64,000 nt of DNA, from positions 62,001 to 126,000 of the forward strand of contig JAPOJQ010000002.1 of assembly GCA_029978335.1 (NCBI GenBank). Direction: 5' to 3'. Positions 39,248 through 49,754 of the stretch are shown in pieces. A program made the position numbers and the translations under genes. The stretch's first letter is position 1, and each line of letters opens with the position of its first letter. Under the pieces are notes generated by a model that saw only the letters and a list, made by a program, of their open reading frames with translations, ran no database searches and was not told where the DNA came from. The stretch comes from Actinomycetota bacterium (GTDB taxonomy: Bacteria; Actinomycetota; Acidimicrobiia; Acidimicrobiales; Ilumatobacteraceae).

Positions 39248-40804
39248 TCAGCGCTCCACAATCGCAAGTCGACGGTTCACGGAGTTGACAACGAGCGAAA
39301 TCGTCAACGAACAGGCCAAGTAGAAGATCATGTAGATGCTGAAGACAGCAAGCGTCTGCGAGTTCTTGTTGTAGACGGTTTGACCAACTTGAACGATCTC
39401 GGAGAACCCGACGGCGATGCCGAGCGAGGTGTTCTTGGTGATGTTGAGGTACTGGTTGCCGAGTGGCGGCATGATCACCCGGAAGGCCTGCGGCAAGACG
39501 ACCTTGCGCAACGCCTGCGAACGGTTCAACCCAAGCGCTGCCGCTGCCTCTGACTGTCCGGCCGGTACTGCGAGGATGCCGCCACGGACGATTTCGGCAA
39601 TGAAACTCGAGGTGTAGAACACGAGACCGAGGAACAACGCCGCATAGAACACCGTGAGCGTGAGTCCCGTGTCGCCGTAGTTCACGAAGCGCCCCTCCGA
39701 CAAGGTCGGCCGCATCGCGTCAAAGGGCATGGCCCCGCGCCCGTCGCCAAACTTGTCGCCGAGAACTCCCCAGAAGTCGCTACCCGAGTTCACCATCCAA
39801 CTTGAGAGTCCTGGCCAACCGCGCCAGAGCACCCAGACCCCGATCAGCGAGGCGACACCGGCGAACACCATCCTGAACCAGTCATCGTCGATGAGTTTCG
39901 CCATGCCCGCTGGGGTACGACGCGAATTGAGGAACCGCTTGATCCACGCAACAGCAGCACCGATTGCGACGACGCTCAGCAACGTCTGCATCAGGCCTTG
40001 GGGAATCGCTCCCCACCCGTCGGAGATCGCGTCAAAGATCGGGCCGAGGAATCCCATCACAGGATTCGCGATCCACGAGACAACCACCGCAACGACGAAG
40101 AGCCCAAACGTCTTGAGCCCGACCCGCTGGTCGCCACCTTCGCGTTCTTGGCGACGCCGCCAAGAACGGCTGATGAAACGGATCCCGATCGACAACACGA
40201 TGAGGAGCGAAACGAATTGATAGAAGCCGTCGGCGAGGAACACCCTGGGCAAAGAGATGCCCTTCTGCGAAATGATGATCCACCCTGGGATTGGACCGGT
40301 ATCGGCGGTCAACTTTCCGAGTGAGCCGAGGATGGCCAACCAGAGAATGATCTGGACGAGCACCGGAATATTGCGCAATGTCTCCACGTACACCGAGGAG
40401 AAGCGACGTGCGACGTAGTTCTTCGAGAGCCGAGAGATCCCGACGATCACACCGATGATCGTGGCGAAGATGATGCCGAGAGCAGCGATCCGCAAGGTAT
40501 TCACCATGCCAACCCACAGGGCTCGGCTCATGGTGAGTCGCCGCTCGGGCGAGTCGACGGTTTGGATTCCTTCGGCGAGCTGGAAGTTGGCCGGATCGTC
40601 AAGCCAGTCGTAACCGACCGGAATGCCCTTGGCCGAGAGATTGGTGCGTGCCTCAGCGATGAGGAACCAGAACACCCCGAGCACTGCGATGAGGACGGCG
40701 AATTGCACCGTCCATTTCAAGACTGCCGCGTTGCGCCAGATCGGGGGACGGCCCCCCAGCTGGATGACCGATGCGGCATTTGGGTTGTCGGTCATTGCGG
40801 TCAC
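39248..40804 (-). CDS. aapQ: Amino-acid ABC transporter permease (AapQ-type)
   Basis: GMVNTLRIAALGIIFATIIGVIVGISRLSKNYVARRFSSVYVETLRNIPVLVQIILW...AEIVRGGILAVPAGQSEAAAALGLNRSQALRKVVLPQAFRVIMPPLGNQYLN. Confidence 0.93.
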   Translation of the reverse strand: MTAMTDNPNAASVIQLGGRPPIWRNAAVLKWTVQFAVLIAVLGVFWFLIAEARTNLSAKGIPVGYDWLDDPANFQLAEGIQTVDSPERRLTMSRALWVGMVNTLRIAALGIIFATIIGVIVGISRLSKNYVARRFSSVYVETLRNIPVLVQIILWLAILGSLGKLTADTGPIPGWIIISQKGISLPRVFLADGFYQFVSLLIVLSIGIRFISRSWRRRQEREGGDQRVGLKTFGLFVVAVVVSWIANPVMGFLGPIFDAISDGWGAIPQGLMQTLLSVVAIGAAVAWIKRFLNSRRTPAGMAKLIDDDWFRMVFAGVASLIGVWVLWRGWPGLSSWMVNSGSDFWGVLGDKFGDGRGAMPFDAMRPTLSEGRFVNYGDTGLTLTVFYAALFLGLVFYTSSFIAEIVRGGILAVPAGQSEAAAALGLNRSQALRKVVLPQAFRVIMPPLGNQYLNITKNTSLGIAVGFSEIVQVGQTVYNKNSQTLAVFSIYMIFYLACSLTISLVVNSVNRRLAIVER

Positions 40805-40847
40805 CTCGGCGTAACCCCCGTAGTCGAGGACGGATAGATGGTGTGCA

Positions 40848-40877
40848 ACTGGCCGGGCCCCAAAGGGCCCGGCCAGT
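40848..40877 (-). terminator. Strong hairpin between binding-protein and permease genes (terminator/processing/attenuation site)
   Basis: ACTGGCCGGGCCC-CAAA-GGGCCCGGCCAGT perfect 13-bp stem with 4-nt loop. Confidence 0.75.
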
Positions 40878-40900
40878 CACCAGGTACGTCGTCGCTGAGA

Positions 40901-42073
40901 TCAGCGAGCGGGCGGGGCGTACATGAGGCCGCCGTCGCTCCACAGAGCGTTGGCTGAGCCGTCGCGCACGAGGCCGACCGGCGTCAGGTTGGCGTCCCAG
41001 ATTTCCTGGTAGTTGCCGACCTGGCTGATCACGTTGTAGAAGGCGTCGGCTGACAGACCCATGACGGACTGCAGTTCGCCTTCGCCGCCCATGAGGCGGG
41101 CCATTTCCGGACCGAAGTCGCCGGCGAGGGCGGCATCGACATCAGCCGAGCCGACGCCGTTCTCATCGGCGATGAGCGTGGCGTAGACCGTCCAGTTGAC
41201 CACGTCGGCCCACTGCGAGTCGTTCTGCGCGTACACGGGGCCGAGCGGCTCCTTGGAGATTGGCGTTGCGGGGAAGATCACCCACTCCTCACCTTCGGGC
41301 TGCTGAGCGGCCTTACGACCAACGAGACCCGAACCGTCGGTCGTGATCACGTCGCAGGTGCCAGCGATGAACGCTTCGGTCACCTGGTCGTAGTCCTCGA
41401 ACGTGGTGAGGGTGATGCTCAGGCCAAGCAGGCTGGCCAACTCCGAGATGTTGGTCTCGGTCGTGGTGCCGGCGTTGGTGCACACGGTGGCGCCGTCGAT
41501 CTCGTCGACTTCGCTCGCGGCGGTGAAACCGTCGCTGGCGCGGCCCATGAGCTGCTGGCCGTCGTAATACGTGGTCGGGCCGAAGTCCATGCCGACTTCG
41601 GTGTCACGGCTCTGAGTCCAGGTCGAGTTACGCATGAGCACGTCGACAGCACCGGTCTGCACGGCGGTGAAGCGCTCTGCAGCGGTCAATGCCGTGAACT
41701 CAACGGCCTCGGCGTCACCGAGAACTGCTGCGGCTACCGCACGGCAGTAGTCGGCGTCGATGCCCTCCATGGAGCCATCGGCCTGGGTGTATGAGAAGGC
41801 AACGGCGGCGCCTGAGACGCCACAGTTGAGCGTGCCACGGGCCTGAATAGCGGCGAGGATGCCACCGTCCTGGGTCACCTCAACCTCGTCGGCTGGCTCG
41901 TCGGCGGCCGGCTCCTCAGCAGCTGGCTCGTCGGCGGGCTGCTCAGCGGCGGGCTCTTCAGCAGCAGGAGCATCAGCGGTGTCATCGCTGCCGCCACATG
42001 CGGCAAGGATGAGCGCCAACGCGGCCGCTGCACCGGCAGCGCGGCGCCGATTGCTGGTCCGAATTCGGGTCAT
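40901..42073 (-). CDS. aapJ: Amino-acid ABC transporter substrate-binding lipoprotein (AapJ-type)
   Basis: Lipobox ALILAACGGS; low-complexity PAAEEPAAEQPADEPAAEEPAADEP linker; ARGTLNCGVSGA..., YCRAVAAAVLGDA, TWTQSRDTEVGMDFGPTTYYDGQQLM. Confidence 0.93.
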   Translation of the reverse strand: MTRIRTSNRRRAAGAAAALALILAACGGSDDTADAPAAEEPAAEQPADEPAAEEPAADEPADEVEVTQDGGILAAIQARGTLNCGVSGAAVAFSYTQADGSMEGIDADYCRAVAAAVLGDAEAVEFTALTAAERFTAVQTGAVDVLMRNSTWTQSRDTEVGMDFGPTTYYDGQQLMGRASDGFTAASEVDEIDGATVCTNAGTTTETNISELASLLGLSITLTTFEDYDQVTEAFIAGTCDVITTDGSGLVGRKAAQQPEGEEWVIFPATPISKEPLGPVYAQNDSQWADVVNWTVYATLIADENGVGSADVDAALAGDFGPEMARLMGGEGELQSVMGLSADAFYNVISQVGNYQEIWDANLTPVGLVRDGSANALWSDGGLMYAPPAR

Positions 42074-42304
42074 GTAGTTCCTCCTGATCAGGAGGTGCGG
42101 CACCTTTGCCGCACCATGTTCACGCTGCACGGGCTGCTGTCGGGCTAGCGCATCGGCGCCAGGGCCGCTTGAACAGACCGCGAACGATCCCCGAACCCTA
42201 ACAAGAATTTTCGGTACGTTCGTACGGACACACCCTGATCACAATCTCGACATCGACCGACAACGAGCACGATTTTGGTCACCAATGGCTACTAACCTTT
42301 GTTC

Positions 42305-43135
42305 ATGTCACTGACGCTCACCGTGCTTGGCACCGGCAGTCCCATCCCCTCGCCCGATCGTGCTGGTTCTGCAAATCTCGTGAAGAGCAGCACGACGATG
42401 GTCCTCGTCGACGCAGGACGTGGCGTCGTCATGCGGATGGCAGCAGCTGGCGTACTTCCACCAATGCTCGACGCAGTACTGCTCACCCACCTCCACAGCG
42501 ACCACATCAGCGATCTCAACGATGTCGTCACCACCCATTGGGTGATGCGGCCCGAACCGACCACGCTGCGGGTGTTCGGGCCTGTCGGAACCGCCGAAAT
42601 GGTCGACGGCATGATGGCAATGCTCGCCCCCGACGTTCGCTATCGCCTCGCCCACCACGACGACCTCACTACCCCGCCCGTGCTCGAGGTCACCGAACTC
42701 GCCGGCGGTGACCGTTTCGCCGTCGGCGACCTCGACATCACAGCCGAGCCAACCGATCATCGCCCCGTCGAACCAACCCTCGGCTACCGAGTGACCAACG
42801 GTGCGGGGACCATTGCGCTCGCTGGCGACTCAATTCCGTGTGACGGACTCGATCGACTCTGTGCGTCTGCTGACATCTATCTGCAGACCGTCGTTCGCGA
42901 TGACCTCATTCGAACGATCCCGAGCGCCCGTCTACAGGACATCCTTGACTACCACTCTTCGACAACACAAGCGGCGCAGACCGCTGCTCGCAATAGCGTG
43001 AAAACCCTTGTCTGCACGCATTACGTGCCCGCACGATTCCCCGGCGATGACGAAGGTTGGCTCGCACCGATGCGTGCCCACTTCGATGGCCCCATCGTCC
43101 TCGCCGACGATCTCACCGAGGTAGTCGCGCCGTAG
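42305..43135 (+). CDS. MBL-fold metallohydrolase, ribonuclease Z-like
   Basis: LTVLGTGSPIPSPDRAGSANLV...VLLTHLHSDHISDL (HxHxDH) ...AGDSIPCDGL...CTHYVP. Confidence 0.88.
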   Translation: MSLTLTVLGTGSPIPSPDRAGSANLVKSSTTMVLVDAGRGVVMRMAAAGVLPPMLDAVLLTHLHSDHISDLNDVVTTHWVMRPEPTTLRVFGPVGTAEMVDGMMAMLAPDVRYRLAHHDDLTTPPVLEVTELAGGDRFAVGDLDITAEPTDHRPVEPTLGYRVTNGAGTIALAGDSIPCDGLDRLCASADIYLQTVVRDDLIRTIPSARLQDILDYHSSTTQAAQTAARNSVKTLVCTHYVPARFPGDDEGWLAPMRAHFDGPIVLADDLTEVVAP

Positions 43136-43144
43136 CCTGCGGGC

Positions 43145-44470
43145 ATGCCCACCGGCACCATCCGGCAGCGCAGCGACTCCCGATCGGGTTTCGCTCGACT
43201 GCTCGCCGCATCAACGGTTACCAACATCGGCGATGGCATGAGCGCCATTGCCTATCCCTGGCTCGCGTCTGCTCTGACACGGCAACCGTTACTCATCGCC
43301 GTGGTCGCCGTTGCGCAGCGGCTTCCCTGGCTCGTGCTCAGCCTTCCTGCTGGAGTGATCACCGATCGGGTTGACCGCCGGCGGCTCATCGTACGAATGG
43401 ACGTCGCCCGCGGGGCTGTCACCGCCGTAATCGCCCTTGCGGTGCTCGCAAGGAGCGGATCGCTACCCGCTCCCGGCGCAGTCGTTGACACCATCGCCAC
43501 CGACACCGTGCTCTACTCCGTGTTAGTCCTCGCGACCTTGCTCCTCGGCTGCGCCGAAGTGCTGCGCGACAACGCAGCGCAAACCTTGATGCCCGCCGTC
43601 GTCGATGGCCCCAACCTCGAGCGTGCGAACGGGCGCATGTGGGCAATCGAGAGTGCCGCCAACCAATTCGTCGGTCCGCCGCTCGGGTCGCTGCTCATCG
43701 GCGTCGCGTTCGCCTTGCCCTTCGTCATCGACGCCGGCAGCTTCTTTGCAGCCGCAGGTCTGGTGGCGACGATCCCCGGTTCATTTCGTCCGGTTGACGC
43801 AACGGATGAACATCGACCCTGGCGCGACGACCTACGCGATGGCATCAGATGGCTTCGGTCGCACCATGTGCTCTGGCCGATGGCGATCGTGCTCGGCATC
43901 ATGAATGGCGCCGACGCATTGGCCGGCGCCACGCTCGTCATCTTCGCCCAGGAGGTGCTCTCAGCCGGGCCATTCCTCTTTGCGATCATCGGCGCCGGTG
44001 GTGCTATCGGTTCGATACTTGGTGGTTGGGCGGTTCCACGTCTCAGCAAGCGGCTCGGGGGCGGCACCGTGCTCGTCATTGCCGTTGCCGGTATCGGTGC
44101 GTGCGCGTTCGCCGTCGCCATTGCCCAAACCTGGGTCGTGGTGATGATCGCCTTCTCCATCACCGCCATGCTCGGACTCGGTTGGAATGTCGTGACGGTC
44201 AGCCTCCGCCAATCGGTGATACCTGATCATCTCCTCGGCAGGGTGAATTCGGTCTATCGATTCATGGCATGGGGTTCGATCCCCATCGGTGCGCTCATCG
44301 GCGGCGTTCTGGTCACCGTGCTCGATGGCCCACTCGATCGATCGTCAGCTCTTCGCGCCCCATGGTTGATGTCGGCCGCGATCCACATTGGCTTGATCTC
44401 CATCGTGGCGCGCCGACTGAATACGGCGGCACTCGACGCGATCCGACCAACGGCGGATGCACAACGATGA
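43145..44470 (+). CDS. MFS transporter
   Basis: 12-TM; TVTNIGDGMSAIAYPWLASALTRQPLLIAVVAVAQRLPWLVLSLPAGVITDRVDRRRLI. Confidence 0.92.
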   Translation: MPTGTIRQRSDSRSGFARLLAASTVTNIGDGMSAIAYPWLASALTRQPLLIAVVAVAQRLPWLVLSLPAGVITDRVDRRRLIVRMDVARGAVTAVIALAVLARSGSLPAPGAVVDTIATDTVLYSVLVLATLLLGCAEVLRDNAAQTLMPAVVDGPNLERANGRMWAIESAANQFVGPPLGSLLIGVAFALPFVIDAGSFFAAAGLVATIPGSFRPVDATDEHRPWRDDLRDGIRWLRSHHVLWPMAIVLGIMNGADALAGATLVIFAQEVLSAGPFLFAIIGAGGAIGSILGGWAVPRLSKRLGGGTVLVIAVAGIGACAFAVAIAQTWVVVMIAFSITAMLGLGWNVVTVSLRQSVIPDHLLGRVNSVYRFMAWGSIPIGALIGGVLVTVLDGPLDRSSALRAPWLMSAAIHIGLISIVARRLNTAALDAIRPTADAQR

Positions 44471-44490
44471 CCATCGGCGCGGCACGACTG

Positions 44491-46658
44491 TGACCCATCG
44501 CCGCGACATCGAAGGCCTGCGCGCCATTGCGGTCATTGCGGTCCTCGCCTATCACGCCGGCGTTCCGGGAATGGCCGGCGGATTCGTCGGCGTCGACTCG
44601 TTTCTCGTGATCTCGGGATTTTTGATCACCGGCCTGTTGATCGATGAACACGAACGCACCGGACGTCTCAACCTCATGTCGTTCTATGCACGCCGAGCGC
44701 GACGACTCCTTCCGATTTCCACGGTCGTTCTGGCCATGACCGCACTCGTTGCCGCATTCGTCATGCCTGCGACGGCACTCCGCTCGCTTGGTATCGATAT
44801 TGCAGCATCTGCGGGATTCGGTCTCAATGTCGTGCTCGCGGCCCGCGGGACCGATTACCTCGCTGGCGACGTCGACCCCTCAGCGATCCAGCATTTCTGG
44901 TCGCTTGCCGTCGAAGAGCAGTTCTACCTCGTGTGGCCCGCGCTCATTGCCGTCATCACCATTGGCGCGACGCGTCCACGTCGCCGCATCGGCATCATGA
45001 CCGGTTGCATCGTTGCTGCATCGCTCGCGCTGAGCATTGCGCTCTCTGCAAGCGCACCAACGTGGTCGTACTTTGGCCTACACACTCGGGCGTGGGAACT
45101 CGGTGTTGGCGCGCTGCTCGCTGTAGCCGTGCGGGGTCGCTACGTCGATCGACCACTGCCGGTCGTGGGCGGTTGGCTTGCACTCGCCGGACTCATCGTG
45201 GCAGTCGTGATCTGCGGGGAGGCAGCGGCCTTTCCCGGCTGGGTCGCCGTGCTGCCCGTCGGGACAACCGCCGCGCTCATCCTCGTTGGGAGCCACGCAT
45301 CGCGACACTCAGTCGCGAACGTGTTGTCGCTTCAACCGCTGCAGTGGATCGGCGCCCGCTCGTATTCGCTCTATCTGTGGCACTGGCCAGCACTCGTGCT
45401 CGCCCCCCACATTCTCGATCGTACGTTGACGCCCCTCGACACGGTCGGGGTGGTCGCCATTGCCGTCGCGCTGTCCGCGGTTGGCCACCGCCTGGTCGAG
45501 AACCCGATTCGTTTCGCCACGCAACTCACCACACGACCAGGGCGATCGCTCGCGCTCGGACTTGGACTCATCGTCATCGCTCTCAGCGCAGGTGTCGCGA
45601 CCATCGTGCGCCAACCCGACCTCGCCACCGGCGTCGTTGCAGCCGCTCCCGAGGCAATCGCACCCACCACAACCGTGCCGGTAACCACGACCTCGATCGC
45701 GATCAGCGACCACTCAACAACCTCAACCCCAACGTCAACGACGGTGCCACCGCCGCCACCACGCATCGACAACCGTTCCGACGCCGCACCCGCCGCAGTG
45801 CTCGCCGCTCTCGACGCACTCGTGCTGCCCGACAACGTGCGGCCCAGCATCTACGAAGCGAATGGTGATACCGCCAGCCTGTACAACACCCGCTGCCATC
45901 AGTTCCTCGAAGCGTCGGTTGCCGCACCATGCGTCTTTGGTGCTGTCGACGGCGACTTCACCATCGGGCTGCTCGGCGACAGCCATGCCGCACAATGGTT
46001 TGATCCCATCAACACGATCGCTGCAACGAACGGCTGGCGACTCATCGCCCATACCCAAGGCGGCTGTCCGATCATCGACGCCGTCACGTGGAATCGTGGC
46101 GCAGGAACGATGCTCACCCAATGTGGGCCGTGGCGCAACGCTGTGCTCGATGAGTTCGCAGCCGAAGGGGTAGATGTCGTCATCACGTCACAGCACTGGG
46201 GTTTGCTCAGCAGCCCCGACGGCGCAGCGCTTCCAGCATCGGAGTGGGAAACAGGACTCCCTGCGCTGTTCGACCGCATTCGCGCGGGCGGTGCCGAGCC
46301 GATTCTGTTGCTCGATACGCCTGATCCCGCCGACTCGACTCCTGCTTGTGCATCATCCCATCGCAACGACCTGCGCCCCTGCGAGCCTGGTCGGCTGCGC
46401 ACCGCTGAACGCGAGGTACGCGCCGCCGCAGCTGCGAGCGCTGATACACACGAGGTCGGCATCATCGATCCACACCGGTGGCTCTGCGTCGATACCACCC
46501 CCGATGACGATGACGACACCTCGAGGTGCCCGGTCGTGGTCGGTGACATTCTCGTGTACCGCGATAGCCATCACCTCACGAACACGATCGCTCAATGGCT
46601 CACTCCCCTGCTTGATGCTCAACTCGTTCCGTGGCTGACCGCACAAGCAAACTCCTGA
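44491..46658 (+). CDS. Acyltransferase-3 (OafA/YrhL) family protein with C-terminal SGNH domain
   Basis: RRDIEGLRAIAVIAVLAYHAGVPGMAGGFVGVDSFLVISGFLITGLL...SLAVEEQFYLVWPAL; T/P-rich linker; FTIGLLGDSHAAQWFDPI SGNH block and YRDSHHLT. Confidence 0.93.
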
Positions 46659-46698
46659 GACGGCCGTCACATGTCGAGGCCAGAAATGGGGGAATCCG

Positions 46699-48144
46699 AT
46701 GACCGACGAAATTCACTGGTGGTCAGCGACTGAAACCGCTCGCCGCATTGCGAACCGCGATATTTCGAGCCGTGAAGTGCTCGAGCACCTCGTGACTCGG
46801 GCTGATCAGCTCGACGGCCCGATCAACGCCATCGTGCGTCGCGATCTTGACCGAGCCCGGGCGGCGGCCGATGCCGCTGATGCCGCAACGCTCGCCGGAC
46901 AGCATCTCGGGCCGCTTCATGGCGTGCCGATGACCATCAAAGACTCGTTCCAGACCCAAGGCTGCATCACCACGTCTGGCGCACCTGAGCTCGCCGACTT
47001 TGTCCCCACCGAGGATGCGGCCCCGGTGGCGCGCCTGCGTGAAGCAGGAGCCGTGATCTGGGCCAAAACCAACCTTCCGATCTGGGCTGGCGATATCCAG
47101 TCGTACAACGAGGTCTACGGCACAACAGTCAATCCGTTTGATGATCGCCGCACCTGTGGTGGTTCGTCCGGCGGATCCGCTGCCGCGCTCGCCATGGGAT
47201 TCACCTCGCTCGAGCTCGGCAGCGACATCGGTGGGTCGATTCGGGTGCCCGCCCACTATTCCGGTGTCGTTGGCCACAAGCCGTCGTACGGCATCGTTCC
47301 CGCTCACGGCCAAATTCCTGGCCTTCCTGGCACGCTCAGCCAAGCCGATATCGCCGTCGCTGGTCCGATGGCCCGACACGTCGATGACCTTGAACTCGCC
47401 CTCGACATCATCACCGGTCCCGACCGATGGGATGCCCCTGCATGGCGCCTCGATCTTCCGCCATCGCGCCAGGAGGAGCCAACCGATCTGCGTGTTGCTG
47501 CATGGATCGATGACCCTGCAGCACCAGTTGATGCCGATACCCGGCGCGTGCTCACCGAACTCATCGACCGCTTGCGGGGTGCGGGCGTAGCCGTTGATGA
47601 TGGCGCACGTCCTGGCTTTACCCTCGACAAAGCCATCGACATCTTCCAGAAGTTGTTGTACGCAGCGCTGTCAGGTGGCCATCCAAGAGAAAAGCTCGAT
47701 CACATGGCCGCCGACACGTCAGACACCGCTCTCGGCTACGTGAAGCGGAACACGGCAATGCGGCACCGGGACTGGTTGAGCAACCATGAGCGTCGACTGC
47801 AGTTGCGGATGCGATGGGAAGAGTTCTTCCGCGACTTCGACATCATGCTGATGCCCGTGCAACCTCGCGATGCCATCGAACACGACCATTCTGAACCGCA
47901 GTTCGATCGAACGGTGATGATCGACGGTGTCGAGCGCCCGTACACCGATCTCTTCACCTGGGTCGGCCCGCCCGGCGTTGGGTTCTTGCCGGTCACCACC
48001 GTGCCGGTCGGGATGTCGGCGGCCGGACTTCCGATCGGCGTGCAGATCGTTGCGCCCTACCTTCACGATCGGACCGCGTTGGCTTTCGCTCGCCATGTCG
48101 CCAATTTGTGTGGCGGATGCCCTCGCCCTGTCCGCGCGAACTAA
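46699..48144 (+). CDS. Amidase (amidase signature family)
   Basis: GPLHGVPMTIKDSF, TCGGSSGGSAAALAMGFTSLELGSDIGGSIRVPAHYSGVVGHKPSYG. Confidence 0.95.
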   Translation: MTDEIHWWSATETARRIANRDISSREVLEHLVTRADQLDGPINAIVRRDLDRARAAADAADAATLAGQHLGPLHGVPMTIKDSFQTQGCITTSGAPELADFVPTEDAAPVARLREAGAVIWAKTNLPIWAGDIQSYNEVYGTTVNPFDDRRTCGGSSGGSAAALAMGFTSLELGSDIGGSIRVPAHYSGVVGHKPSYGIVPAHGQIPGLPGTLSQADIAVAGPMARHVDDLELALDIITGPDRWDAPAWRLDLPPSRQEEPTDLRVAAWIDDPAAPVDADTRRVLTELIDRLRGAGVAVDDGARPGFTLDKAIDIFQKLLYAALSGGHPREKLDHMAADTSDTALGYVKRNTAMRHRDWLSNHERRLQLRMRWEEFFRDFDIMLMPVQPRDAIEHDHSEPQFDRTVMIDGVERPYTDLFTWVGPPGVGFLPVTTVPVGMSAAGLPIGVQIVAPYLHDRTALAFARHVANLCGGCPRPVRAN

Positions 48145-48875
48145 CGAATCGATCGTGGCAGGCCGATTCGAACCTGCGTCCCCGTCGAATATCGCACGTG
48201 TGGGTCACCAACCGGTGCCGGCAGTCCCGCCGCTGCCAATAGCGATTCGTCGAGGACATCGATCGTCGCTTCCTGCAGAGACCATGCCGGATGATCAACA
48301 GGCGCGTAGCCAAAGCGGCCCGTCGGATTCGACGAGATCAATCCCCAACGCGCCGTCAAGAATGCTGCGAGCGGATCAGCATCAACCGGTGCGCCTACTC
48401 GGACGATCATCTGGGTCGCAGCAGGTTGCGACGATCTCGGCCACGAGCGACGGACGCTCGACGTCACCACCTCACCAACTCGCACATGACGAACATCGCC
48501 GACGCAATACGGGATTCGGTAGGCGCCGCGAGCGACAAGAGCCGGCAGCCAGCGATCGATATCGAGCGACAAGAAATACACGCCCCGACGAGATCCGCTG
48601 CGAACGTAGGTACGCACGTTGACCTCGGGAAACGACCCCACGTAGGGCAACGGGTGCAAACCCCTGATTGGAAAGCCGAGACCATCCATGTGAAACGGAA
48701 TGAGCCCGACCCATGCCGAACCGTCAAATGTGTCGACTTCAACACCGGGAGGCAGCAGCGCCTGCACCGCACGGGGTTCAAAGCGCCAGTGCACAAACAC
48801 GATGTCGTTCCATTGCTGCACCATCACCGGCCTGCGCACCGGATCCGGGCACGTGGTGTCCACCCGCGCCGACAT
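48141..48875 (-). CDS. DUF2071 (YqjF-like) family protein
   Basis: MVQQWNDIVFVHWRFEPRAVQALLPPGVEVDTFDGSAWVGLIPFHMDGLGF...PEVNVRTYVRSGSRRGVYFLSLDID. Confidence 0.88.
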   Translation of the reverse strand: MSARVDTTCPDPVRRPVMVQQWNDIVFVHWRFEPRAVQALLPPGVEVDTFDGSAWVGLIPFHMDGLGFPIRGLHPLPYVGSFPEVNVRTYVRSGSRRGVYFLSLDIDRWLPALVARGAYRIPYCVGDVRHVRVGEVVTSSVRRSWPRSSQPAATQMIVRVGAPVDADPLAAFLTARWGLISSNPTGRFGYAPVDHPAWSLQEATIDVLDESLLAAAGLPAPVGDPHVRYSTGTQVRIGLPRSIR

Positions 48876-49363
48876 CAGGCGGCCCGCCCGACCATGATGA
48901 TGCCGAGCACAACACGAATCGACCAACCGATCGTGCGAACCCAATTCGATCGAACAAGTCGCTGTACGGCGTCCGCCACCTCATCAGCATCAGATGAACG
49001 GGCTAAACGAGCATGTTGAGGCACCTGAGCCGCAACGGTGCTCACCAGTACGACTGCGAGAACCAGGCCTGATACGAGAGGCAACGTTCGGCCAACACCG
49101 CTCGGCGGAACCACAAACAGTGCGATGGATGACACACCCTCTACCCCCATTGGCAAACCAACAACCCACGACGTTCGACGTTGATTGTCAATCGCATAGT
49201 CGATCGACCGTTCCGTCCCAACTGAAGCGAACAACGGGTAGTGCACGATCTGCACGAACCAGATCACGCCAGCCATCACCGATGCAGCCACAAGATTCGC
49301 CAGTGGTGCGATCACGGTCGAACACGCCTTGTCATCGCTGCGTAGCCTCTCCTGCAATGCCAT
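48875..49363 (-). CDS. Hypothetical membrane protein
   Basis: LANLVAASVMAGVIWFVQIVHYPLFASVG...; 4 TM; start overlaps divergent neighbour. Confidence 0.7.
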   Translation of the reverse strand: MALQERLRSDDKACSTVIAPLANLVAASVMAGVIWFVQIVHYPLFASVGTERSIDYAIDNQRRTSWVVGLPMGVEGVSSIALFVVPPSGVGRTLPLVSGLVLAVVLVSTVAAQVPQHARLARSSDADEVADAVQRLVRSNWVRTIGWSIRVVLGIIMVGRAA

Positions 49364-49746
49364 CGCGCGCCAACCCGTCCCCCGAACCAAAGACGTGTGC
49401 AGGATGTGGCCGGCGGATCGAGTGGCGATCGAAGTGGGCGCGCAACTGGGCCACGATCCGATGGTGTTCCGACGCCTGCCGCCGACACGGTGTGCGCGAT
49501 GTCGATCGTCAACTCGAAGTGGCAATCATGCAGTTGCTCGAGGCCCGCGCGGTGTCAGCGACGATCTGCCCGAGCGAGGCCGCCCGTGAGGTCGGTGGTG
49601 AGAACTGGCGCCCGCTCATGAAACCCGCACGACGGGCGGCGCGTCGTCTCGTCGCTGCCGAACGGGTCGAGATCACACAGGCAGGAGCAGTCGTCGATCC
49701 ATCGACCGCACGTGGCCCGATCCGAATTCGGCGAGTTCGAATCTGA
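49357..49746 (+). CDS. DUF2256 + DUF3253 fusion protein
   Basis: KTCAGCGRRIEWRSKWARNWATIRWCSDACRR zinc-binding N-terminus then AIMQLLEARAVSATICPSEAAREVGGENWRPLMKPARRAARRLVAAERVEITQAG. Confidence 0.85.
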   Translation: MPSRANPSPEPKTCAGCGRRIEWRSKWARNWATIRWCSDACRRHGVRDVDRQLEVAIMQLLEARAVSATICPSEAAREVGGENWRPLMKPARRAARRLVAAERVEITQAGAVVDPSTARGPIRIRRVRI

Positions 49747-49754
49747 ACCCTCAG

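Noticed and set aside
44933-45868. 311-aa ORF inside the acyltransferase gene
   Set aside because: Arg/His-rich out-of-frame translation of a well-supported AT3-SGNH gene
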